Source: CAVRCA01 sp963719345
Lineage (GTDB): Bacteria; Pseudomonadota; Alphaproteobacteria; Acetobacterales; Acetobacteraceae
Length of the DNA stretch: 64,000 nucleotides
Assembly: GCA_963719345.1 (NCBI GenBank)
Contig: CAVRCA010000002.1
Location: 62,001 to 126,000, forward strand
Direction of reading: 5' to 3'
The notes under the pieces were generated by a model. The model had not been told where the DNA came from and did no database searches. It was given only the letters and a program-made list of their open reading frames with translations. Position 1 is the stretch's first letter; every line of letters starts with the position of its first letter. The position numbers and the translations under genes were made by a program. Shown piece after piece: positions 55,545 to 64,000 of the stretch.

Positions 55545-57186
55545 GCCGGTCCGCCGTAGCGCCAGCCACGCAGGACGCAGGGTGCGGCGAGCGCCAGTGC
55601 CGCCACGCTCCAGGTGAGCGAGGGCAGGTTGGCGGGACCCTCCGCGATCGCCCCGGCGATGGCGGCCAACGCCAGGGTGCCGCCGGCCAGGCGCTCCTCC
55701 CAGCCGCCACCGCCGACGGGCAGGTCCCGCGACAGGGCGCGCGCGACGACGCAGACGAGCGGGACCGCGAACACCGGCAGCGGAAAATCCCGGTAGCGCG
55801 GGTCGAACAGCAGCAGGAGCTGCAGCACCGCGGCGGTCCAGACGAAGACGAAGGAGAGGTCGTCGAACACCCCATCGCCGGTCAGCCTGGAGGGTCGGCC
55901 TCGAAGCAGCGCCTGCACCGCGCGGGTCGCGTCGCGGCCGGTGCGGGCGGGCGGCGACAAATCCCCGCAACCGTGTCGGCAGCGCGGCGCATCATCAGCG
56001 CGGCTAGGATCGCCTGGCCGGGGAGGTTGACCAGCGCCGCCAACGCCAGGTGGCCGTCGTAGATGTCCGGCACCGTGCCGACCCAGGCGAATGCCAACGC
56101 CGCGCCGAGCGCCATGGCGAGCAGCGGCAATCGCACAAACGACAGCTCCCTCGATGATGGGCGGCCCCCGAGCCTGCGTGCGGTCCCGACCGCAAGGAGC
56201 AGCAAGCCGGTTGCCACGCTCGCGGCCGCGTGCCAGGGCCAGCCAGGGTCCTCCGCGACGGGGCCGACGAGCGGAAACTTGGGTTGCCGGTCCGCCGTCC
56301 AGAGTCCCCAGTTGGCGCCGACCGTGCCTTCGCTCTGATATTTCCAGCCCTGGTCGAACGCCTCGATCAGATTGTAGTCGAAATGGTTTTCGTCGGCGAG
56401 GGCGACGAACCGGCGCACGAAGCTCGCCTGCGCCACGCGTCCCGGGGCGGCGTCCTCGCGCCAGCGCCCGCGGCTCGGCCACCCGGCCTCGCCAATCGCG
56501 ATGCTCTTCCCGGGAAACAGCGCCGCCATCCGCCGGTAGGTGGCCGCGACGTGCGCGATCGCCCGGTCCACCCCGGTCGGCATGTCCTCCCAATAGGGCA
56601 GCAGGTGGATGGTGACGATGTCGACATGCCGGGCGACCTCGGGAAACGCCTGCCAGAACTCCCAGACATCGGCATAGGTGACAGGCTGGCGGATCGCCCG
56701 CTTCACCTGGTCGATGGCGGCGATCAGTTCGGCCACCGGCAGGTCGCGCCGCAGCAGCACCTCGTTGCCGACGATGACCCGCTCGATCGTGTCAGGATGC
56801 CGGTTGGCGAGCGCGATCCCGCGGGCGATCTCGCGCGCGTTCCGCGCCCGGTCGCTGCCGAGCCAGATCCCCTGCCAGACACGCAGCCCGTGGCGTTCGG
56901 CCAGGGCGGCCAGATCGTAGCCACCCTCGGCGGCGGCGTAGGTGCGGACGGCGCGGGTACGCGGGGCGACGATCGCGAGGTCCGCGTCGACCTGCTCGGG
57001 CGAGGGATAGACGTGGCGCAGCGGCGACTGACCCGGACGGAACGGCGAGAGGGAAACCGAGTTGAGGCGTGTAGCGGGCATCGGGATGTCGCCCGCGAGC
57101 GGCCGGTTCGGCCACCACCAGGCCAGCACCGTGAGGACGGCCAGAAGGAGCAGGGTGGCGGACTGCGGGACGAGACGGCGGAGCAT
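55469..57186 (-). CDS. GH17-type beta-glucan enzyme with membrane C-terminus (one frameshift)
   Basis: About 572 residues after joining near 55950. An N-terminal membrane anchor (SATLLLLAVLTVLAWWW) is followed by a GH17-like barrel. The acid/base region is RVIVGNEVLLRRDLP, preceded by GIWLGSDRARNAREI, and the nucleophile region is SIAIGEAGWPSRGRWRE. After PKFPLVGPVA come several membrane helices. The layout resembles the putative beta-(1,6)-glucan synthases of proteobacteria, which act at the inner membrane on periplasmic or surface glucans. As written, the first frame ends in ADPPG and the membrane part resumes as DLSFVFVWTAAVLQLLLL. Confidence 0.8.
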
Positions 57187-57224
57187 CCGCCGATACAGGC
57201 AATCGCCTGCGGCGAAAGCAAGGC

Positions 57225-57272
57225 GGCCGCCTGGAGCGCAGGCCGCCTGGAGCGCAGGCCGCCTGGAGCGCA
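57225..57272. repeat. Three exact copies of a 16-bp unit
   Basis: GGCCGCCTGGAGCGCA occurs three times head to tail with no mismatch, just upstream of the CoA-binding protein gene and inside the divergent promoter gap to the GH17-type gene. It could be a slipped-strand repeat that changes copy number. Confidence 0.85.
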
Positions 57273-57293
57273 GGGTAGAGCAGGAGCAGTTTG

Positions 57294-57713
57294 ATGAGCA
57301 TCGACGGCCTCGACGACGCGACGATCCGCCTTGTGCTGACCGAGACCCGCCGGATCGCGGTGGTCGGCGCGTCCGCGCGTCCGGTGCGTGCCTCCAACGA
57401 GGTCATGCGCTTCCTCGTTCGGCGCGGCTATGAGGTGACCGGGGTCAACCCGGGCATCGCCGGGCAGAAGCTGCACGGCCGTCCGGTGGTGGCGGGGCTC
57501 GACGACGCCGCCCCGCTCGAGATGGTGGACGTGTTCCGCAACTCGGCCCATGTCGGGCCGGTGGTGGACGCCGCCATCCGGCTCGGGGCCAAGATCGTGT
57601 GGATGCAGCTCGGCGTAATCGACGAGGCGGCGGCGGCGCGGGCGCGGGCACGCGACATCACCGTGGTGATGGATCGCTGCCCGGTGATCGAGGTCCGGCG
57701 GCTCGGCCTGTGA
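57294..57713 (+). CDS. CoA-binding domain protein
   Basis: A 139-residue single Rossmann-like CoA-binding domain, as in succinyl-CoA synthetase alpha. The nucleotide loop is RIAVVGASARPVRASNEVMRFL, then GYEVTGVNPG and EMVDVFRNSAHVGPVVDAAI, with IVWMQLGVIDEAAAARA. Stand-alone members such as YccU bind CoA; their role is not settled. The ATG at 57294 is used; a TTG lies directly before it. Divergent from the GH17-type gene. Confidence 0.84.
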   Translation: MSIDGLDDATIRLVLTETRRIAVVGASARPVRASNEVMRFLVRRGYEVTGVNPGIAGQKLHGRPVVAGLDDAAPLEMVDVFRNSAHVGPVVDAAIRLGAKIVWMQLGVIDEAAAARARARDITVVMDRCPVIEVRRLGL

Positions 57714-57795
57714 GGCGTTCCGACCCGTTGAAGCAGGCGTGGCGCCGGGCCACATCGAGGAACGGACGGTCAACCAGAGGGAGCCCAAGGGCGCC

Positions 57796-58679
57796 ATGAC
57801 CAACGAGGAACGCGACATCATCACCCGCTTCATCGAGCGGGTGGGCGGCGGAACCCCGAGCGGCGGGTTCGGCTCGGTCCCCGCCGCCGCGCCGCAATTG
57901 CCGCCGGTCGACAAGGAGGCGGACGCCCTCATCGCACAGCTGTTCGCGCAGTATCCGGAAGCGCGGTATCGCCTCACCCAGACCGCCTTCGTGCAGGAGC
58001 ACGCGCTGGTCGAGGCGCAGAACCGGATCAAGCAGCTGGAGTATGCGCTGCAGCAGGCGCAGCAGGCGATGCAGCAGCAGGCCGGGCAGCAGCAGGCCGG
58101 CCAGCAGCCGAAATCGGGCGGTTTCCTCAGCAGCCTGTTCGGCGGCGGCCAGCCGCGCCCGGCGGCACAGAGTGCGCCGCCTCCGGTGTGGAACCAGGGC
58201 GGCCCGCAGCCGCAACCGCAATACGCGCCCGGCGCGCCGCCGCCGCAGCCGCAATACCCGCCCGGCTACCAGCAGGGCATGTTCCAGCGCGGCGGAGGCT
58301 CGGGGTTTTTGGGATCGGCGCTGACCACGGCGGCCGGCGTGGCCGGCGGCGTCGTCGCCGGCAACGCGCTGATGAACCTGTTTTCGCCCCACAGCGAGGG
58401 GCTGGGCGGCGGCCTTGGCGGCGGCTTGGGGGGTGGTTGGGCGCCGGCGCGGCCGAGAGCAGCCCGTGGGGTTCGCCGCCTGCGGCTGATCCCGGCTACG
58501 TCGACCAGGGCAGCTGGACCACGCCGGACCCGGGCGGGGCGCCGCCGGACCAGGGCGGCTATGCCGACCAGGGCAGCTGGGATCAGGGCGGCGGCGACCA
58601 GACCGCGTTCAACGATCCCGGCGGATCATGGGACAGTGGCGGCGGCAGCGACGGCGGCAGCTTCGACAACAACGTCTAG
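57796..58679 (+). CDS. DUF2076 family protein (one frameshift)
   Basis: About 294 residues after joining near 58440. The start MTNEERDIITRFIERVGG and the coiled-coil QNRIKQLEYALQQAQQAMQQQ are the DUF2076 signature. A Pro/Gln-rich middle (PQPQPQYAPGAPPPQPQYPP), a Gly-rich hydrophobic stretch (GSALTTAAGVAGGVVAGNALMN) and a Gly/Asp/Ser tail ending GGSFDNNV follow. Family members are envelope-associated and of unknown role. The break falls in the GLGGGLGGGLGGG repeat, where an indel is easily made. Confidence 0.82.
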
Positions 58680-58690
58680 CCGGTTTGGCT

Positions 58691-59165
58691 TCAGCCGCCC
58701 CGCCGGACCAGCGGGGCGACGAACTGCGGCTCGGTGTCCCAGGGGAACAGGATCCAGGTGTCCTGGGACACCTCGGTGATGTAGGTATCGACCTGGGGCC
58801 GCCCGGCGGGCTTGGCGTACACCGCCGCGAAGTGCGCGGCCGGCAGCAAGGCCCGCACCTCACGGGCGGTGGCGCCGGTATCCACCAGGTCGTCGACGAT
58901 CAAGAAGTCCGGTGCCGTCGCCGGCGGCCGTCGGCGTGCTTGGTGACCACCGGGATGCCGCGCTCCTCCTCGTCATAGGTGGCGATCGAGACGCTCTCGA
59001 TCAGCCGGCACTCCAGTTCGCGGGCGATGATCGCGGCGGGGATCAGGCCGCCGCGGTGACCGCGACGATCCCGGCGAACGGGCCTTTATCGATCAGCCGC
59101 CAGGCGAGCGCGCGGGCGTCGCGGTGCAGTTGGTCCCAGGTGACGGTGTAGTAGTGGATCGCCAT
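58691..59165 (-). CDS. gpt: Xanthine-guanine phosphoribosyltransferase (two frameshifts)
   Basis: Salvages xanthine and guanine with PRPP at the inner face of the membrane. The product starts IHYYTVTWDQLHRDARALAWRL, the Gpt N-terminus. The frame breaks near 59042 and 58930, then continues with the PRPP loop FLIVDDLVDTGATAREVRALLP and the C-terminal KPAGRPQVDTYITEVSQDTWI...PWDTEP. About 157 residues, as in E. coli Gpt. Its ATG overlaps the csaA stop by one base (TGATG), so the two are co-translated. Confidence 0.88.
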
Positions 59166-59506
59166 CAGAACAGCCGTCCGCCGTTCGGCACCTTGAAGTC
59201 CGGCCGGATGAGCACCACGGCACCCTCCTCGTCGGGCATCCCGAGGGTCAGCACCTCGCTCATGAACGGGCCGATCTGACGCGGCGGGAAATTCACCACG
59301 GCGCAGACCTGCCGGCCGATCAGCTGGTCGGGCTTGTAGTGGACGCTGATCTGTGCCGAGGAGCGTTTCAGCCCGATCTCGGCGCCGAAATCGATGGTCA
59401 GCTTGAGCGAGGGTTTTCGCGCCTGTGGGAAGGGCTCGGCGTTGACGATGGTGCCGACGCGGATGTCGAGCCGCTCGAAATCCGCAAAGGTGATCGTCTC
59501 GCTCAT
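59165..59506 (-). CDS. csaA: CsaA-like tRNA-binding domain protein
   Basis: A 113-residue OB-fold protein. The EMAP-II/CsaA pattern is complete: FERLDIRVGTIVNAEPFPQARKPSLKLTIDFG, then VVNFPPRQIGPFMSEVLTLGMPDE and the end VPNGGRLF. CsaA dimers bind tRNA-like structures and have been tied to protein export in Bacillus. The ATG at 59506 gives the family start MSETITFADF. It shares a TGATG junction with gpt and is divergent from the gamma-glutamyltransferase gene. Confidence 0.9.
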   Translation of the reverse strand: MSETITFADFERLDIRVGTIVNAEPFPQARKPSLKLTIDFGAEIGLKRSSAQISVHYKPDQLIGRQVCAVVNFPPRQIGPFMSEVLTLGMPDEEGAVVLIRPDFKVPNGGRLF

Positions 59507-59602
59507 CTCGGATTCTCCGCTGCGGCGCGATGATGGCCAGCGGCGGCTGGCTTGCCAACCCGTCGCCGTGGCAGAGAGGATAGGACAAAAGCGGAGGCGT
59601 TG

Positions 59603-61199
59603 ATGCGCGACTTCCATCTGCCGGGTCGTGGTCCGGCCTACTCCGCCCACGGCATGGCCGCGACCTCGATGCCGGCGGCGACGCTCACCGCCCTCGACGT
59701 GCTGCGCGCCGGCGGCAATGCGATGGACGCCGCGGTGGCCGCCGTCGCCGTGCTGGGCGTCATCGAGCCGCAGTCGACGGGCATCGGCGGCGACTGTTTT
59801 TGCCTCTACGCGCCCGGCCGGCACCGGGCGGGTCATCGCGCTGAACGGCTCCGGTCGCGCCCCCGCCGGCGGCCAGCATCGACTGGTTCGAGCAGCACGG
59901 CATCACCGCCCTCGAAAACACTTCTGCCCATGCCGTCACCGTCCCGGGCGCGATCTCGGCCTGGGAGACGCTGCTCGCGGCGCACGGCACCAAGGGGTTC
60001 GACGAGGTGCTGCAGCCGGCGATCCGCTTCGCCGCCGAAGGCTGGCCGGTGCATCCAGCGGGTCGCGTTCGACTGGGCGCTCACGTCGACAAACTGCGGC
60101 GCAACGGCGCGATCGCGTTCCTGCCGGACGGCGCACCGCCGCGCGAGGGCGACCGGTTCGTCAACGCCGGCGCTGGCGGAAACGCTTGCGCGCGATCGCG
60201 CGCGACGGCGCCCGCGCGTTCTACGAGGGGCCGATCGCCGCCGACATGGTGGCGACCCTTCGCGGGAACGGCGGCCTGCACACCGAGGCGGATTTCGCCG
60301 CCGGCCTGACCGGCGCGGAGTTCGTCGAGCCGATCCGTAGCATCCTGGAGGGGCTTTGACGTCTGGCAGTGCCCGCCGAACGGCTCCGGCCTGATGGTGC
60401 TGATGCTGCTCGGCATCCTGGAGGGCTTTGCCGCGCCGGAGGGCCCGCTCGGCGTCGACCCGGCTGCACCGCCACATCGAGGCGGCGCGCCTCGTCTATC
60501 GCGACCGCAACGCGTTCCTCGCCGACCCCGCGCAGGCCGAGGTGCCCGTGGCGCAACTTCACCAGCTCCGACTATCTCGCCGGCCTGCGCGGGCTGATCG
60601 CTGACGGTGGCCATGGCGCAGATGCCGCCGGCGGGCGAGACGGTGCTGCCGCCGCATCGCGACACCGTCTATCTCTGCGTCGTCGATCGCGACGGCAATG
60701 CGTGCAGCTTCATCAACTCGCTGTTCGAGAATTTCGGCTCCGGCATCCTGGCCGAGCGTAGGGCGTGATGCTGCAGAACCGCGGCTTCGGCTTCCGCCTG
60801 AGCGCGGCCATCCGAACTGCATCGCGCCCGGAAAGCGGCCGATGCACACGATCATTCCCGGGATGCTGATGCGAACGGTCAGGCGGTGATGCCGTTCGGC
60901 GTCATGGGCGGCCATTTCCAGCCCATGGGGCAGAGCCTTTTTCTCACCAATCTGCTGGAGTTCGGCCTGGACATCCAGCAGTCCCTCGACCTGCCGCGCG
61001 ATGTTCCCGATCGGCGGCAAGGTGCAGACCGAGCGCGGGATCCCGGCGCGATCGTCGACCAGCTGGCCCGGCTCGGCCATCGGGCCGGGGCATGGACCGG
61101 CCGCACGGCGGCGGCCAGGCGATCTGGATCGACCGCGCGCGCGGCTGCCTGGTCGGCGGCTCCGATCCGCGCAAGGACGGGATGGCGCTCGGCTATTGA
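59603..61199 (+). CDS. ggt: Gamma-glutamyltransferase family protein (frame broken many times)
   Basis: An N-terminal-nucleophile hydrolase of about 530 residues, recovered from all three frames. The N-terminal AYSAHGMAATSMPAATLTALDVLRAGGNAMDAAVAA and EPQSTGIGGDCFCLY are typical. The likely autocleavage and nucleophile Thr is in HRDTVYLCVVDRDGNACSFINSLFENFGSG (near 60665). The end GMALGY is normal. At least eight single-base shifts occur, near 59820, 59865, 60060, 60170, 60350, 60465 and 60545, for example. No clear signal peptide is seen, so it may belong to the cytosolic oxamate amidohydrolase-like branch. Confidence 0.84.
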
Positions 61200-61274
61200 T
61201 CGCAGCCGAGGTCAACGGACGGCCTCACGCGCGACATCGACAGCGGCGGGTGCTACGGTCATCACGGAGGTCCG

Positions 61275-61553
61275 ATGGGAGCGGTTCAACTACCGGACGA
61301 GCTTGAGCGCGTGATCGAGCGCCAGGTCGCCGAAGGCCGTGCCGCCAGCCCGGCGGCATTCTTGGAGGAGGCGGTCAGGCGCCTTGTTGAAGAGACACGT
61401 GCCGAGGAGGACGATGTTCGGCAGGCGGCCGAGGCGGGCGTTGCCGACATTGATGCGGGCCGCTACACGACGGTGGCCACTCAGGAAGACGGGCAGCTCC
61501 TGCGGGAGCGCCTGATGACCAGATTGCGGGCCCGCCTGGCCGCTGACGGCTAG
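61275..61553 (+). CDS. ParD-like antitoxin
   Basis: A 92-residue antitoxin. The N-terminal ribbon-helix-helix region QLPDELERVIERQVAEGRAASPAAFLEEAVRRLVEE is of the ParD/CopG type, and the C-terminal part is charged. An ATCACGGAGG ribosome site precedes the ATG. The ParE-like toxin starts with TTG directly after the stop (TAGTTG). It would neutralise ParE and repress its own promoter. Confidence 0.82.
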   Translation: MGAVQLPDELERVIERQVAEGRAASPAAFLEEAVRRLVEETRAEEDDVRQAAEAGVADIDAGRYTTVATQEDGQLLRERLMTRLRARLAADG

Positions 61554-61922
61554 TTGGCCTACCGCCTTACCAGGGCGGCCGAAGAGCAGATCGACGCCCT
61601 TCTTCTCCGCGGTGCGCGGACCCACGGCCTCGAAGCAGCTGGCCGATACGGCCAACTCATTCTGGTGGCCATGGCCGCGCTGGGTGAGGCGCCAGACACG
61701 CCCGGCTCGGTCGAGGTGCCCCATCTACCCGGCATCCGTGCCTATCCGACCCGACTGAGCCGGCTCCGGGTCGAGCCATCACGCCGCGTTGCTGCGCCGC
61801 GCCATCTCGTCATCTACCGGCTGGCCGCTGACGGCGTCGTCGAGGTTCTGGGGCTGGCTCACGATCGCATGGTGTTATCACGCGCCGCCCGCAAGATCGT
61901 TCGGGATGCCGACGAACGCTGA
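61554..61922 (+). CDS. ParE/RelE-family toxin
   Basis: A 122-residue RelE/ParE-superfamily toxin from a TTG start adjoining the antitoxin stop. The N-terminal MAYRLTRAAEEQIDALLLRGARTHG and the C-terminal PRHLVIYRLAADGVVEVLGLAHDRM hairpin match ParE, whose targets are gyrase or, in RelE-type members, ribosome-bound mRNA. The pair looks intact, unlike CcdB. Confidence 0.82.
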   Translation: MAYRLTRAAEEQIDALLLRGARTHGLEAAGRYGQLILVAMAALGEAPDTPGSVEVPHLPGIRAYPTRLSRLRVEPSRRVAAPRHLVIYRLAADGVVEVLGLAHDRMVLSRAARKIVRDADER

Positions 61923-61975
61923 ACGTGGTGGTCGTGACGCGAGGCTCCGATCGACCTGATCAACCCAATCGACCC

Positions 61976-62233
61976 TCAGGCGCCGCTGCCGGCGGTGAAG
62001 GCGTTGAAGGTAATCAGCGTATAGGTGTCCTTCACGCCGGGAAGGGTCTGCACCCTCTCGGTGACGAACCGTCCGACGTCCTGCTCATTGTCGAGGTAGA
62101 ACTTGGCCAGCAGGTCGTACTGCCCGGAGGTGGAGTACATCTCCGACATCTGCTCGATCGAGTCGGCCGCCTCCTGCGCCACCGCGTAGGCCTTGCCCAT
62201 CTCGCACTTGATCTGCACGAAGATCGCCCGCAT
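61976..62233 (-). CDS. Stand-alone Lrp/AsnC ligand-binding (RAM) domain protein
   Basis: An 85-residue protein made only of the RAM domain (MRAIFVQIKCEMGKAYAVAQE, STSGQYDLLAKFYL, PGVKDTYTLITFNAF), with no DNA-binding half. Such proteins bind amino acids and may hetero-oligomerise with full-length Lrp/AsnC regulators. The ATG at 62233 has GGAGGAAC before it. It is divergent from the thiamine-diphosphate enzyme, which could be its regulatory partner gene. Confidence 0.86.
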   Translation of the reverse strand: MRAIFVQIKCEMGKAYAVAQEAADSIEQMSEMYSTSGQYDLLAKFYLDNEQDVGRFVTERVQTLPGVKDTYTLITFNAFTAGSGA

Positions 62234-62343
62234 CGCCGTTCCTCCCGCTGCGCCGGCCAGCATGGCACCGGGCGCGCCGCCGCACTGTCGTCCAAGGACA
62301 GGCGTGCCCGAGGACAGGCGTCGCGAGGATCAGGGAGGGCCGC

Positions 62344-64000
62344 ATGGAAGCCGCACAAGCACGCCCCGGACAGGCACGTAAGGGCCGCGCCGGCGGCCGC
62401 ATTCTCGCCGACGCGCTGGTCGCACAGGGGATCGACCACGTCTTTTCCGTTCCCGGCGAGAGCTTTCTCGACACGCTCGACGGCCTCTACGACGTGTCGG
62501 CGACAAACTGAAGCTGGTGACCTGCCGGTTCGAGGCGGGGGCGGTGAACATGGCCGACGCCTACGGCAAGCTGACCGGCCGGCCGGCGGCGGCGTTCGTC
62601 ACGCGCGGGCCGGGCGCCTGCCACGGCGCGATCGGCGTGCACATCGCGATGCAGGACAGCACGCCGATGCTGCTGTTCGTCGGCCAGATCCCGTTCGAGG
62701 AGACCGACCGCGAGAGCTTCCAGGAGATCGACTATCGCCGGATGTTCGGCCCGCTCGCCAAATGGGTGACGCAGATCGACGAGGCGAAGCGCATTCCCGA
62801 GATCGTCGCGCACGCGGTGGACGTCGCCACCTCCGGCCGGCCCGGCCCGGTGGTGATCGCGCTGTCGGAGGAGATGCAGCGGCACATGGTCGGACGTGCC
62901 CGACCGGCCGCGCATCCCGGTCGCCGCGCCGCATCCCGACCCGGCGGCGCTCGAGCAAATGCTGGCGCTGCTGGCGCGGCTCGCCGGCCGCTCGGCGTCC
63001 TCGGCGGCTCCTGCTGGACGGCCGGAGGGGCGGGCGCCATCCGCGACTTCCTGCTCGCGCAACGACATCCCGGTGGCCGTCGGTTTCCGCCGTCAGGCGC
63101 TGTACGACGGCACGCTGGCCAATTTCGTCGGCGATCTCGGCGTCGGCGCCGACCCGGCGCTGGTCGCAAAAGCGAAGGAGGCGGACCTGATCCTGGCGAT
63201 CGGCACGCGGCTCGGCGAGGCGGTGACGCAGGGCTACACGCTGTTCGACGCGGCGCGGCGAGCGCGCCGATCGTCCACGTCTATCCCGAGGGCGGCGAGA
63301 TCGGCCGCGTGTTCCGCCCGGCGCTCGGCATCGTCCCGACCTCAACGCGTTCGCCGTCGCCGCCGCCGCGCTGCGAGCCGGTGCGGGCGAACTGGGACGG
63401 CTGGACCGAGGAACTGCGTGGGTTGCGCGAGGCGCAACGGGAGGTGCCGGACTATGCAGGCGCGCTCAATCTCGGCCATGCGATGCGCGAATTGGAGAGA
63501 CTGTTGGCGCCGGACGCCATCGTGACCACGGATGCCGGCAATTTCGCCGGCTGGCCGACGCGGTTCATGAATTTCGGCGAGCACCAGCGCTACATCGGCC
63601 CCACCAACGGCGCGATGGGCTACAGCGTGCCAGCCGCGGTCGGCGCCAAGATCGCGTTCCCCGACCGCATGGTGGTGAGCTTCGTCGGCGACGGCGGTTT
63701 CTTGATGACCGGACAGGAGATCGCCACCGCCTTCCACCACGGCGTCGCGCCCATCGTGCTGGTGTTCAACAACGCGATGTACGGCACGATGCGGATGTAC
63801 CAGGAGCGCGCCTATCCTGGCCGCGTCTCCGGCACCGCGCTTGACCAACCCGGATTTCGCCAAGTTCATCGAGGCGTTCGGCGGCCACGGCGAGGTGGTG
63901 ACGGAGACCGCCGGCTTCGCCCCGGCGTTCCGCCGCGCCGTCGAGAGCGGCCGGCCGGCGGTGATCGAGTTGCGGATGAACCCCGAGCAGATCACCACGC
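62344..64000 (+). CDS. Thiamine-diphosphate-dependent enzyme, acetolactate synthase-like (partial, frame broken at several points)
   Basis: The N-terminal 550 or so residues of a ThDP enzyme that runs past the right edge. GRILADALVAQGIDHVFSVPGESF carries the catalytic Glu, then FEAGAVNMADAYGKLTG, RGPGACHGAIGVHIAMQDSTPML and a ThDP-binding GDGGFLMTGQEIATAF...NNAMYGTMRMYQ region near 63690-63800. Frame changes lie near 62502, 62890, 62995, 63055, 63260, 63340, 63400 and 63835. The absence of a regulatory-subunit gene suggests a catabolic decarboxylase or carboligase rather than IlvB. The exact substrate is unknown. Confidence 0.85.

Overview
The window is GC-rich DNA with dense, short-spaced bacterial genes. 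The mix of families points to an alphaproteobacterium, most likely in the Rhodospirillales/Acetobacterales: a TIGR02300 FYDLN-acid protein divergent from aroA, aroA close to cmk, a glyQ-glyS-ppdK order, a class I PHA synthase, a lone Ku, an AtuA/DUF4387 pair and many short palindromic intergenic repeats. No rRNA, tRNA, prophage, transposase or CRISPR array was seen. Genus and species cannot be set from the sequence.

Layout. 1-3.5 kb: 5' half of aceE (pyruvate dehydrogenase E1, runs off the left edge) divergent from phaC. 3.9-9.4 kb: AAHS-type aromatic-acid transporter, carboxymuconolactone decarboxylase, D-aminoacylase-like amidohydrolase, an IPNS-like oxygenase that has lost its catalytic core, and cinA. 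9.4-13.4 kb: leftward operon AtuA(DUF1446)-DUF4387-aldehyde dehydrogenase-cupin. 13.6-19.3 kb: carotenoid-type cluster of two CrtI/CrtN-family oxidoreductases, a PlsC-like acyltransferase, a family 2 glycosyltransferase and a DUF2141 protein, mostly with ATGA overlaps. 19.3-25.6 kb: sugar MFS porter, enoyl-CoA hydratase, LLM flavin monooxygenase-MFS-YdhR operon, SDR. 25.6-28.6 kb: aroA and cmk with a CcdAB toxin-antitoxin pair between them. 28.9-31.4 kb: Ku, a Pro/Tyr-rich secreted protein, DUF2171 and DUF2382 proteins. 31.7-39.6 kb: MaoC and CitE-like pair, RTX-like repeat protein, AhpD-like protein, DedA, 2-hydroxyacid dehydrogenase and SDR, S10-like peptidase. 39.7-40.6 kb: GlsB/YeaQ membrane protein and a low-complexity anchor protein behind a candidate sigma-EcfG promoter. 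40.7-48.8 kb: aromatic-catabolism-like run (RidA, HpaH, periplasmic binding protein, CoxL-type molybdoenzyme, HpaB, RraA-like) interrupted by an XRE regulator of more A+T-rich composition. 48.9-55.1 kb: glyQ, a small VapB-like gene, glyS, ppdK. 55.2-64 kb: GH17-type glucan enzyme, CoA-binding protein, DUF2076, gpt, csaA, gamma-glutamyltransferase, ParDE, a stand-alone AsnC/RAM domain and the 5' part of a thiamine-diphosphate enzyme that runs off the right edge.

A striking property is the number of broken reading frames. About seventeen genes, including ones expected to be essential (aceE, glyS), change frame once to more than ten times while the encoded protein stays recognisable across each break. 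In most cases examined, deleting one base restores the frame. The breaks cluster at 1.3-3.4, 42-47.5, 51.6-52.8 and 58-64 kb. I read this mainly as residual sequencing or assembly insertions, so 'broken' genes are annotated by their reconstructed products and typed as CDS.

The most unusual biology is: an in-frame ~160-residue core deletion in the IPNS-like gene; small toxin-antitoxin genes inside the aroA-cmk and glyQ-glyS operons; an A+T-richer block inside glyS; a family of ~80-bp palindromic elements, one of them inside the carotenoid-like cluster; and the AtuA/DUF4387/dehydrogenase/cupin operon of unknown substrate.
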